Shown: positions 56,642-64,000 of the stretch, piece after piece
Layout: every line of letters begins with the position of its first letter
How positions within the stretch are numbered: the stretch's first letter is position 1
Assembly: GCF_013407955.1 (NCBI RefSeq)
Contig: NZ_JACCBU010000001.1
Location: 5,952,001-6,016,000, forward strand
Reading direction: 5' to 3'
DNA: 64,000 bases
From: Microlunatus parietis
GTDB taxonomy: Bacteria > Actinomycetota > Actinomycetes > Propionibacteriales > Propionibacteriaceae
Translations under genes and position numbers: made by a program
Notes under the pieces: generated by a model
Databases searched by the model: none
What the model was told of the DNA's origin: nothing
The model's input: the letters and a program-made list of their open reading frames with translations, nothing else

Positions 56642-57637
56642 ATGATCACTCGTCCGAGCCACAACCTCCGCCGGATCGGCCGGAGCTGCGGTGCACTGGT
56701 CTTGCTGGTCGTGCTCGTAGTCACCGGTGGTCCGACGCCGGCCCAGGCCAACACCGGGCTGACCCGCTACGCCTGGTCCGCCAATCTGGGCCTGATCGCC
56801 AACCACTCGCCCTGGGTCCGCAACGTGACGTATGCGATGACGCCCAGTACCGCGACCAGCGGCCGGATCACCGGCCGCTTCGTGCAGTACGACCACGAGG
56901 ATGCCCCTGCGAAGGCGCGGATCGGCTATGCCGGCCCGTGCAACGGCGTCGAGAGATGCACGATCTACACCGCGACCTCGACCTACTCGGGCACCTGGCA
57001 GGGCGGATACACGTTCGACGGCACCGACAACACCGGCCGGCTGTCGATCACCTGGGACAGCGGGATGACCGAAACCTGGGACCTGACCCAACTGCGCGGC
57101 GGCACCCTCGGCCAGATGATCTTGGTCGCCGCCAACTGGGTCGGCGTCGACCCGAACGGCGGCATCGGCTTCGGGTCCAAGCAGCCGTTCAGTTACTACA
57201 AGACGATGGGCATGGTCGACTCGGTGAGCGATCTCTACTACGGGTCGTACGACCGGATCGTCAACGGCCAAACCGCGGAGTTCGACGTGCCGTGGAACCT
57301 CAACGTCGGTGCGATGAACGGCAGTTCCACGTACCCGAAGGGGCTCTACCTGCTGCAGAGCCCCAACACCAGTTATCCGGCCTGTCGAGATGATCTTGAA
57401 TACATCAAGGGCACGATCTACACGATGTGGGTGACCAACGCCGGCCGGCTGATGTCGCAGAACAACTGGCGCCGCTGCCTGGTCCAGGCCGAGACCGGTG
57501 AATATCACGGCGGTATGCACGTCGCTATGCTCAACCAGGTGATCGACGACAGCAAGAACCTGGTCGGCGTGGTGGGGATCGAAGCGTCGCCGTCCGGCGG
57601 CTGGACCCTCGCCCGGATCCACGCGCTCAAGCAGTGA
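56642..57637 (+). CDS. secreted protein of unknown function
   Basis: A 331-aa protein with a Sec signal peptide (basic start, hydrophobic core at residues 18-30, likely cleavage after AQA near residue 37). The mature part is rich in Tyr, Trp, Gly, Ser and Thr, and four cysteines could form disulphides (PCNGVERC and two later). No known domain is recognised; the pattern suggests an all-beta extracellular protein. GGAGGTG precedes the ATG. It overlaps a PP2C-like gene by 4 nt, so the two are coexpressed. Confidence 0.75.
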   Translation: MITRPSHNLRRIGRSCGALVLLVVLVVTGGPTPAQANTGLTRYAWSANLGLIANHSPWVRNVTYAMTPSTATSGRITGRFVQYDHEDAPAKARIGYAGPCNGVERCTIYTATSTYSGTWQGGYTFDGTDNTGRLSITWDSGMTETWDLTQLRGGTLGQMILVAANWVGVDPNGGIGFGSKQPFSYYKTMGMVDSVSDLYYGSYDRIVNGQTAEFDVPWNLNVGAMNGSSTYPKGLYLLQSPNTSYPACRDDLEYIKGTIYTMWVTNAGRLMSQNNWRRCLVQAETGEYHGGMHVAMLNQVIDDSKNLVGVVGIEASPSGGWTLARIHALKQ

Positions 57638-58425
57638 CCGCGCCGCCGGAGGTACGGATCGCCACGCTGCCGGCATTCCCGGACCGGCCCAATGAGGACC
57701 TCGTGCTCGCGCGGGACGGCGTGATCGTCTTGCTCGACGGCGCCGGCAACCTGAAGCACCTGGCCAGCGGCTGCAGCCACGGCGTGCACTGGTACGTCAA
57801 CCGGCTCGGCCCGGCTCTGCTCGGCCACGCGACCGACCCGGCCACGCCGCTGCCGGAGGCGCTGCGGCTCGCGATCATGGACGTACGCCCGCAGCACGGC
57901 GGCGCCTGCGATCTTGATCATCCGAACTCGCCCTCGGCCACGGTGATCGTCACCCGGCTCACCGACCGGCTGGAATCGCTCGTGCTGGCCGACTCGACCT
58001 TGATCGTGACCGGTCCGGACGAGGGCCCCACGGTGGTCACCGATGACCGGCTGGACCGGCTGGTCACCCGGCTGCGCAGCGAGGGTCACCCCACGGCGCC
58101 GGGCTGGATGACTCCGTACCGGAACCGGCCCGGCGGGTTCTGGGTGGCCGGCACCGATCCGGCGGCGGCCGACCAGGCCATGATCAGGTCCTGGCCGCGG
58201 GAGGAGGTCGACGTGTTCGCCCTGCTGTCCGACGGCGCAGCCCGCGGCGTGGACCTGTTCCATGATCAGGACTGGCCGACGGTGTTCGCGACGCTCGCGG
58301 CCGACGGTCCGATGGCCGTCCTGGAGCAGGTCCGCCAGCTCGAAGCCGCCGACGCCGACCGGGCCGGGTGGCCCCGCGCCAAGGTCAACGACGACGCGAC
58401 GATCGCGTACGTCGAACTCGGCTGA
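57634..58425 (+). CDS. PP2C-like protein phosphatase
   Basis: A 263-aa protein resembling metal-dependent Ser/Thr phosphatases. NEDLVLARDGVIVLLDGAGN carries the first metal-binding Asp, LLSDGAARG the second motif and NDDATIAYVEL the C-terminal one. DLDHPNSPSATVIV corresponds to the core strand. It starts at GTG overlapping the secreted protein gene by 4 nt. No kinase gene is near. It is probably cytoplasmic, with no membrane segment. Confidence 0.75.
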   Translation: MTAPPEVRIATLPAFPDRPNEDLVLARDGVIVLLDGAGNLKHLASGCSHGVHWYVNRLGPALLGHATDPATPLPEALRLAIMDVRPQHGGACDLDHPNSPSATVIVTRLTDRLESLVLADSTLIVTGPDEGPTVVTDDRLDRLVTRLRSEGHPTAPGWMTPYRNRPGGFWVAGTDPAAADQAMIRSWPREEVDVFALLSDGAARGVDLFHDQDWPTVFATLAADGPMAVLEQVRQLEAADADRAGWPRAKVNDDATIAYVELG

Positions 58426-58446
58426 ACGGTCGCCCAAGCCGAAAGA

Positions 58447-59547
58447 TCAGCGGAACGACTCGCGGACGATCCCGCCGACCAGCGCGCACCAGGTCGACGG
58501 CGACATCACTCCGTCGGCCGGCAGCCGGTGCAGTCGCTGCAGCTTGCGTACGGCGACCTCGGTGACACCGTCGAAGGCGCCGGTCACCGTCGTCCCGAAA
58601 CCCTTGGTGGCGAGCATGGTCTGGATCGCCGAGACGGCCGGGCCGGAATCGCCGAGCCGGACCGGCACCGGTTCGACCAGCGACCGCCAGGTGGGCGGGG
58701 TCAGCGTCGCGTCGACGTCGACCGGGATTCCGTTGCGAGCCTGCCAGTCCTGCACCGCGGCGACCGTGGCCGGCCCGAACGCGCCGTCCGGCGCCAGTGG
58801 ATAGCCCTGGACGTTGAGCAGGTACTGCACGGTGATCACAGACGGGCTGTTGACGAACCGCCACAGGTCCGGCCAGCGTCGCTCCTCGTCCATCGTCGCC
58901 TCGCCCAGCTTGCGGGCGATCTTGCGGCGGACCTTCGGGAAGATCCCGTAGAACGCGATACCGGGGCACTGCGTGTGCCGGAAGTCCCAGTGGCCGAAGA
59001 TGTCCCAGGCGTGCAGGCCGTACTGCTCGCAGACGGCGACGCAGAGCTTGACCATCGACTCGAGCAGCGCGTCCGGCGGCAGCTCGGTGATGTAGGTGCC
59101 CTCGTTCTCGATCCCGATCGCGCGGCCGTTCTCGCCCGGGCAGTGGGCGGAGATCACCTGGTTGCCGCCGGTGTCCAGCTGAGCGAGGCTGCCGCGCCGG
59201 CCCTCGAGGACGTACCCGCCGCGGCTGATCGTGAAGTGCTGGCCGGTGTCGGACCAGCCGTTGCGATCCATGTGCAGGTCCTGGCAATCCCTGGCGAGCT
59301 TGATCGCCTGCTCGCGCGAGTAGTCCGTGACGTTCGGGAAGGCCATGTGGTGCAGGATGATCTTGTTCGTCGCGATCGCACTGAGCGGCAGCGCGCCGGC
59401 CGGCGGCCGGGCACCCCAGCTGTCGCAGTCGATGATCCAGGGAAAAGTGGCGCTGGGCACCGCGTGCGCCGTGGCGGCGGTGCCGCCGATCATCGCAGTG
59501 GCGGCGATCCCGAGACCACCCTTCAGTACGGCACGACGAGTCCGCAT
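58447..59547 (-). CDS. Tat-exported N-acetylmuramoyl-L-alanine amidase with peptidoglycan-binding repeats
   Basis: A 366-aa cell-wall hydrolase. It has a Tat signal (MRTRRAVLKGG, cleavage near AHA), then an amidase_2/PGRP domain (residues about 35-200) with zinc ligands in ILHHMAF, HWDFRHTQCPG (His and Cys) and the IENEGT stretch. Two PG_binding_1 repeats follow (about 225-290 and 300-360). The ATG has TGGAGGGAG upstream. It would cleave the amide between MurNAc and the stem peptide outside the cell. Confidence 0.88.
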   Translation of the reverse strand: MRTRRAVLKGGLGIAATAMIGGTAATAHAVPSATFPWIIDCDSWGARPPAGALPLSAIATNKIILHHMAFPNVTDYSREQAIKLARDCQDLHMDRNGWSDTGQHFTISRGGYVLEGRRGSLAQLDTGGNQVISAHCPGENGRAIGIENEGTYITELPPDALLESMVKLCVAVCEQYGLHAWDIFGHWDFRHTQCPGIAFYGIFPKVRRKIARKLGEATMDEERRWPDLWRFVNSPSVITVQYLLNVQGYPLAPDGAFGPATVAAVQDWQARNGIPVDVDATLTPPTWRSLVEPVPVRLGDSGPAVSAIQTMLATKGFGTTVTGAFDGVTEVAVRKLQRLHRLPADGVMSPSTWCALVGGIVRESFR

Positions 59548-59607
59548 GGCTCTCCCTCCATTGGGCTGCGCCGATCGTACGACGAGCGACGGCGATTTGT
59601 CGCCGGT

Positions 59608-59613
59608 TAGGCT
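59608..59613 (+). promoter_or_regulatory. -10 box of a leaderless gene
   Basis: TAGGCT lies 6 nt before the GTG at 59620, indicating a leaderless mRNA; the intervening bases are GATCAC. Confidence 0.45.
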
Positions 59614-59619
59614 GATCAC

Positions 59620-60471
59620 GTGGCAGCACCCAGCGAGACCCGACCGGAGACCGGCGCCGCGACGGCGGCCCTGCCGCTGCGGGCCGAGCTGCGGCGGCAG
59701 CTGGGCCGGCGGCGCACGATCGGGATCCTGGCCGTCCTGGTCGCCCTGCCGCTGGTGCTGATCGGAGCGTTCGCGCTCGGCGGCCCGTCCGACGGGACGG
59801 CGCCGACGTTCGTCGACCTGGCCCAGTACGGCGGGCCCAACCTGACCGTCTTCGCCCTGTACGCGGCGACCGGGTTCCTGTTGATCATCGTGGTGGCGCT
59901 GTTCTTCGGCGACACAGTGCCGTCCGAGGCAGCCTGGGGAACGCTGCGTTACCTGCTCATCGCGCCGGTGCCGCGGGCCCGGCTGCTCGGCAGCAAGCTG
60001 ATCATCGCCGGACTCTCCGCCGTCGCCGCGATGATCGTGCTACCGGTCTGGACGTTGATCGTCGGCGGCTTCGCGTACGGCTGGAACTCGTACCTGTCGC
60101 CGACCGGTGATCAACTCAGCCTCGGCGACTTCCTGCTCCGGCTGCCGATCATCATCGGCTACCTGATCCTCAACCTCGCCGTGGTCGCCGCGTTGGCGTT
60201 CGCGTTCGGCGTGCTCACCGACGCCCCGCTGGCGGCCGTCGGCGGAGCCGTCATGGTCATGATCGTCTCGGCGATCCTCGACTCGATCCCGGCCCTCGGC
60301 CCGATCGCGGACGGCCTGCCCGGGCACTTCGCGTTCGCCTGGGCCACCGCCCTCGCCCCGACCATCGACTTCTCCCGGATGGCCACCGGCGCACTCTGGT
60401 CGATCGGCTACGCGATCATCGGCTTCGGCTTCGCGTTCTGGTGGTTCCTCCGCAAGGACATCACCAGCTGA
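59620..60471 (+). CDS. ABC-2 type transporter permease
   Basis: A 283-aa membrane protein with six hydrophobic segments (first at about residues 38-55). WGTLRYLLIAPVPRARLLGSKL is the ABC-2 permease hallmark between helices 2 and 3. No ATPase gene is adjacent, so its partner must be encoded elsewhere or outside the window. It starts at GTG after a TAGGCT box, probably leaderless. Confidence 0.82.
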   Translation: MAAPSETRPETGAATAALPLRAELRRQLGRRRTIGILAVLVALPLVLIGAFALGGPSDGTAPTFVDLAQYGGPNLTVFALYAATGFLLIIVVALFFGDTVPSEAAWGTLRYLLIAPVPRARLLGSKLIIAGLSAVAAMIVLPVWTLIVGGFAYGWNSYLSPTGDQLSLGDFLLRLPIIIGYLILNLAVVAALAFAFGVLTDAPLAAVGGAVMVMIVSAILDSIPALGPIADGLPGHFAFAWATALAPTIDFSRMATGALWSIGYAIIGFGFAFWWFLRKDITS

Positions 60472-60604
60472 ACGCCGGCCGAGTTGATCACCAACTGAGC
60501 CGGTTGCCCACGCAGCATTCGACGGGCCGCCGACCGATCGTCACCTGACCTCCACCTGCCCTTCCTAGCGTTCCGACCCGAACGCAGTGACTCGGAGGGG
60601 TGCC

Positions 60605-61531
60605 ATGTCCTTGATCTCCCGTCGTACCTTGATCGCCGGTGCGGGCGTCGCCGCCGGCCTGGCCGCGACCGCCGGAACCGCTCGGGCGGAGGCGTCGGGC
60701 CGGCGGCCGCTGATCGGCAAGGCGAGCCGGACCCAACTGCACGTGATGAGCTTCAACATTCGGTACGACCGCTCCGGCGTCACCCAGCCGGGCGATCCCG
60801 ATCACTGGCCGGACCGCCGGCCGATCATGATCGAACTGCTCGAGCTGGAGCAGCCGACGCTGCTGGGCGTCCAGGAGGTGCTGTACGGGCAGCTGGCCGC
60901 GATCGAGCAGGCACTGCCGGAGCACCGGCTGGTCGGTTACGGCCGGCAGGGTGGCAGCCACGACGAGTACTCCGGGATCTTCTATGACCCGGCCCGGATC
61001 GAGGTCCTGGAATGGGACCAGTTCTGGCTCTCCGATACCCCGAAGGTGATCGGCTCGGCGACCTGGGGCAACACGGTGACCCGGATCGTCACCTGGGCCC
61101 GGGTTCGGGATCGGTACTCCGGCAAGGAGTTCGCCATGATCAACACCCACTTCGACCACCAGTCCGAACCGGCCCGGGTGAACAGCGCGAAGGCGATGGT
61201 GGAGTTGATCAACAGCGGCCTGTCCGGCCTGCCGATGATCGTCACCGGCGACTTCAACTCCTCGTCGCACAACTCCGGCGCCTACGCGATCCTGGTCGAC
61301 AGCGGCGAGCTGATCGACAGCTGGGACGTGGCGGAGAAGCAGCTGACGCCGGAGTGGAACACGTTCGCCGGTTACCGGGAGCTGGTCGAGGGCGGCAACC
61401 GGATCGACTGGGTCCTGGGCAGCGCCGAGGTCCGGGTCCGCAAGGCCGCGATCAACGGCTACCGCAAGGACGGCCGCTATCCGTCCGACCACCTGCCGGT
61501 ACAGGCGCTGGTGCAGCTGCCGCCGGCCTGA
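60605..61531 (+). CDS. Tat-exported endonuclease/exonuclease/phosphatase family protein
   Basis: A 308-aa secreted hydrolase. SRRTLIAGAG is the Tat motif, with probable cleavage near ARA. The EEP fold motifs are complete: FNIRYD, VQEVLYG (metal Glu), TGDFNS (Asp/Asn) and SDHLPV (catalytic His). Family members cut DNA, phospholipids or phosphoinositides. GGAGGGG precedes the ATG at 60605. It ends exactly where the convergent kinase gene ends. Confidence 0.88.
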   Translation: MSLISRRTLIAGAGVAAGLAATAGTARAEASGRRPLIGKASRTQLHVMSFNIRYDRSGVTQPGDPDHWPDRRPIMIELLELEQPTLLGVQEVLYGQLAAIEQALPEHRLVGYGRQGGSHDEYSGIFYDPARIEVLEWDQFWLSDTPKVIGSATWGNTVTRIVTWARVRDRYSGKEFAMINTHFDHQSEPARVNSAKAMVELINSGLSGLPMIVTGDFNSSSHNSGAYAILVDSGELIDSWDVAEKQLTPEWNTFAGYRELVEGGNRIDWVLGSAEVRVRKAAINGYRKDGRYPSDHLPVQALVQLPPA

Positions 61532-62488
61532 TCATGATCGGCGGTGGTCCGCCAGGACGTTCTGGACGACCTGGTACGGATCGTGCCGCCAGCCGAACCG
61601 GCGGGCGCCGGCGTACTCGTCGGTGCCGTTCAGCCGCGACCGCCGGATCGTGATCAACGCCTTCCAGAGCGCCCAGCCGCGGCCGCGGGCCCAGGTCGCC
61701 TCGTCCAGTGACAGCGCGTCCCGGAACCGGCGGGCACTGGCGCCCTCGAAGAACGTCCAGGTGATTGCCAGGTCGCAGGACGGATCGCCGACGGCGGAGC
61801 AGCCGAAGTCGATCACCGCGCTGAGCCTGCCGTCGGCGACCAGCAGATTGGAACCGACGAGGTCGCCGTGCAGCCAGACCGGTTTCCGGTCCCACTCCGT
61901 GGCCAGCGCCGCCTGCCACACCTCGGCCACGGCGCGCACGTCGATGCGGCCGGCGATCAGGTCGAGCGCTTCCGGGATCTCCTCGTCGTCATAGGTCGAG
62001 AGCGGCCCGCCCCGGTGTCCGTAGCCCGGCTCCGGCGGCGGCCCGCCGGTGGCGTCGAGCCCGTACAGCGTGCTGAGGAAGTCCGCCAGGTCGACCGCGA
62101 ACGCAGCGAGGTCGGCGATCGGCGCGAGACCGGCCGGCGTCCCCGGCAGCCAGCGATTGATCGACCAGGGCCAGGGATAGCCGCACCCCGGACGTCCCAG
62201 CGCGACCGGCTCCGGAATCGGCTTCGGCAACTGCGGGGCCAGCACGGGCAGCCAGCGCTGCTCCTTCGCCACCGCAGCCGCATACCCGGCGCCGCTGGGC
62301 AGCCTGATCGACAGTTCGTCGCCGAGCCGGAAGGTCGTGTTGTCCCAGCCGTTCAGCGCGACCGGCCGGACGGGGAGCTTCGCCCAGTGCGGGAACTGCT
62401 CCGCGACCAGCCGGGCCGCCAACTCCGCCGTGATCTCATCCCGGTCCACGAGGCCCGATTGTTCCGCGGCGGTCCCCGGCGAGACCAA
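61532..62488 (-). CDS. aminoglycoside phosphotransferase (APH) family protein
   Basis: A 318-aa kinase-like protein. The APH catalytic loop WLHGDLVGSNLLV and metal motif AVIDFG are intact, and ALNGWDNTTFRLGDELSIRLP resembles the nucleotide loop and Lys strand. The substrate could be a small hydroxyl compound; antibiotic resistance is not implied. The start is uncertain: TTG 62488 gives the longest form, GTG 62449 a shorter one, and neither has a clear ribosome-binding site. Confidence 0.8.
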   Translation of the reverse strand: MVSPGTAAEQSGLVDRDEITAELAARLVAEQFPHWAKLPVRPVALNGWDNTTFRLGDELSIRLPSGAGYAAAVAKEQRWLPVLAPQLPKPIPEPVALGRPGCGYPWPWSINRWLPGTPAGLAPIADLAAFAVDLADFLSTLYGLDATGGPPPEPGYGHRGGPLSTYDDEEIPEALDLIAGRIDVRAVAEVWQAALATEWDRKPVWLHGDLVGSNLLVADGRLSAVIDFGCSAVGDPSCDLAITWTFFEGASARRFRDALSLDEATWARGRGWALWKALITIRRSRLNGTDEYAGARRFGWRHDPYQVVQNVLADHRRS

Positions 62489-62557
62489 CGGTTTTACGGT
62501 GCCGAAGTTCGCTGGGCTCGAACCGCTCGCGGGTGCGAGTCCTCGGACTTCGCCCCA

Positions 62558-64000
62558 TCAGATGAACAGTTTCGGCAGGTAGGTCGGGGCGTCGCTGTAG
62601 GGCGTGACCTCGCCGGCGGCGACTCGGTACATGCGTGTGTGGGCTTCGTGTGCGGCATCCACGACTGGGTCGTACGGGCGGTGGCAGACGTCGATCAATC
62701 CGATGTTGTAGTTCTCGCCGTCGAACCGGCCGATCGCGGACTGGTCGTACAGGGTGAAGTAGTGGACGCCAACGCACCAGGGCTGGGAGGCCGCGTGTTC
62801 GGTGTAGGCCCGGAAGGCCTGTCCGCGAGCCGTTTGGTCGGGCACGTGACCGATTCCGCTGGCGGGTAGGCCGGCGTCGAGGGCGCCGAAGTGCCATTCG
62901 CCGATCATCACCGGACATCCGGTCTGGTCACTCAATTCCTGCATGGTTTCGGCCGGAACGCGCTCCCGATAGCAATTCAGGCTGAAGACATCGAAGTCAC
63001 CCATGCCGGAGAGTGCCCAGGCGGGAGGCACGGTGTAATAGCGGGCGCCGAGATTGAGATGGTGCGGGTCGACGGCCCGGCAGGCTGCGGACAGTTGGCC
63101 GAACAGTTTCGCCACCAGCACGGTGCTGAATTCTTCAAGATCATGTTCGGCTGCCGCGGTGAACCCGCCGGTCCAGCGATGGGTGGAAATCTCCTCGAGT
63201 GTGTCCTGGTGTCCCCAGGCTTCCGAAAGCTCGGCGTCGGTGGCATATCGCTCGGTCAGAAATTCTCGGAATGCGACTCGGCTGGCACAAGGTCCGCTGG
63301 TGCGCAGCATCCCCGCGGCGGGGGTTTCCTGGGCAAATCCCCAGGTGGGTTCGTTCATCAGGAAGTAGCCGATCAACGCGGGATCGTCTCTGGTGCTGCT
63401 CAGCGCAGCAGCGTAGTCGTCGGCGTCCTCGGCGAAGCTGGGGTCGAAGACATCGGGAAAGTCGCGATAGATCATCGGCGTGCGACGACAATTCAACTGC
63501 AAGGGGCGGACGTAGCTGAATTGCGCGCGCTTCGCCAGATCGATATCGGACCAGTTCCCGATCGTGGTGAATCCGTATTGCTTCAGCAGCCCGACCGTGA
63601 TCTGCTCCCATTCAGTTCGCCAACGGTCGCCAAAGGTGTTTCTGAGATTGCTGACCAGGAAGTTTCCGCCCGAGTCGGGGTTGCCGGTCAACGCATCGGT
63701 CAGCCCGTCGACGTGTCCGGCGACGTGCGGGACGACGCAGTCGACACCGGATGACCAGAAGCGGTAGCCGGCGGGGTCGACCAGCCACCAGCGTCGCCCG
63801 TCGTGGTGGGTGCCGAAGAAGCCTGTCGGCTCGGCGATCCGGTCCGCCGTCTGCCAACCGCCCCATCGGGAGAAGCCGTCCGGCCACTCCGCGCTCTCGG
63901 CGAGCGACCGTTGCTGCTGGAGCCGGTCGCGTACTTCGTGTTCGTCCTTACTGCGGGTCGGCCAATCGTGGAGCGTGCTTTGGCCGAGCTCGTCCAGGAG
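62558..64000 (-). CDS. glycoside hydrolase, clan GH-A / agarase-like (5' end outside the window)
   Basis: Partial gene: 480 residues are visible and the frame continues past the window end. It has an N-terminal region seen in agarase-like enzymes (WWLVDPAGYRFWSSGVDCV), then a TIM barrel. The probable acid/base Glu is in FLMNEPTWG and the nucleophile Glu in VMIGEWHFG, about 130 residues later, as expected for clan GH-A. There is no downstream gene on the strand within 65 nt. The polysaccharide substrate is unknown. Confidence 0.82.
   Translation of the reverse strand, partial: LLDELGQSTLHDWPTRSKDEHEVRDRLQQQRSLAESAEWPDGFSRWGGWQTADRIAEPTGFFGTHHDGRRWWLVDPAGYRFWSSGVDCVVPHVAGHVDGLTDALTGNPDSGGNFLVSNLRNTFGDRWRTEWEQITVGLLKQYGFTTIGNWSDIDLAKRAQFSYVRPLQLNCRRTPMIYRDFPDVFDPSFAEDADDYAAALSSTRDDPALIGYFLMNEPTWGFAQETPAAGMLRTSGPCASRVAFREFLTERYATDAELSEAWGHQDTLEEISTHRWTGGFTAAAEHDLEEFSTVLVAKLFGQLSAACRAVDPHHLNLGARYYTVPPAWALSGMGDFDVFSLNCYRERVPAETMQELSDQTGCPVMIGEWHFGALDAGLPASGIGHVPDQTARGQAFRAYTEHAASQPWCVGVHYFTLYDQSAIGRFDGENYNIGLIDVCHRPYDPVVDAAHEAHTRMYRVAAGEVTPYSDAPTYLPKLFI

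Noticed and set aside
62490..62557. tRNA-like stretch (a GGTTCGAGC-type T-loop is readable on the - strand)
   Set aside because: No acceptor, D-arm or anticodon stem can be paired around it; it is a chance match between two genes.

Overview
The window is high-GC (about 70%), gene-dense DNA with frequent GTG starts, ATGA/GTGA gene overlaps, several leaderless genes (TANNNT box 6-7 nt before the start codon), Tat signals and DUF222-HNH, IclR, PIG-L and M81 families. This points to an actinobacterium, probably of the Propionibacteriales (Microlunatus/Kribbella-like). The taxonomy is inferred from style; no rRNA or tRNA gene is present.

Layout. (1) 0.5-4.5 kb, + strand: two LplB/YtcP-type sugar ABC permeases and two Gfo/Idh oxidoreductases, with a LacI-type operator upstream and a strong hairpin terminator at the end. 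(2) 4.9-11.2 kb, - strand: a tight operon of Gfo/Idh oxidoreductase, Tat lipoprotein LplA-type binding protein, ceramidase-like hydrolase, hexapeptide acyltransferase and D-aminoacylase. (3) 11.3-27.3 kb: a degenerate IS630-transposase-like protein, a PIG-L protein, an enolase-superfamily dehydratase, a GSA-type aminotransferase, a complete Dpp/Opp importer, an IclR regulator, an amidohydrolase, Gfo/Idh genes, a fumarylacetoacetase-family enzyme and a second D-aminoacylase. IclR-like palindromes sit in the divergent promoter. (4) 27.5-38 kb: mixed genes (GNAT, a heterodimeric ABC exporter that looks compositionally different, HNH nuclease, nucleotidyltransferase, ArsR-SRPBCC pair, LhgO-like oxidase). 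(5) 38-55 kb: a carbohydrate-acid region with SDR, aldo-keto reductase, GH20-like protein, SorC regulator, Asp/Glu racemase, GH127, DUF1537 kinase, RuBisCO-like protein, M81 protein, aminotransferase, transketolase, SDR, SMP-30 lactonase and NagB. A second copy of the LacI-type operator lies between nagB and an AGE epimerase. (6) 55-64 kb: AGE epimerase, a secreted unknown with an overlapping PP2C-like gene, a PGRP amidase, an ABC-2 permease, a secreted EEP protein, an APH-like kinase and a glycoside hydrolase cut by the window end.

The genes mostly serve import and breakdown of carbohydrates, sugar acids and possibly N-acyl-D-amino compounds. The RuBisCO-like protein next to a DUF1537 kinase, with transketolase, dehydrogenases and a lactonase nearby, is the most interesting pathway candidate; it resembles phosphorylated branched-chain sugar-acid (apionate-type) catabolism, but the substrate is not proven. 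The SDR, the kinase, the M81 gene and a small unknown gene each carry a single-base frameshift at or next to a short G/C run, so base errors or recent decay must be settled first. Across the window the palindrome TGATCA occurs about 130 times by hand count, where base composition predicts about 4, and GATC often touches start codons. This is the most striking non-coding signal.
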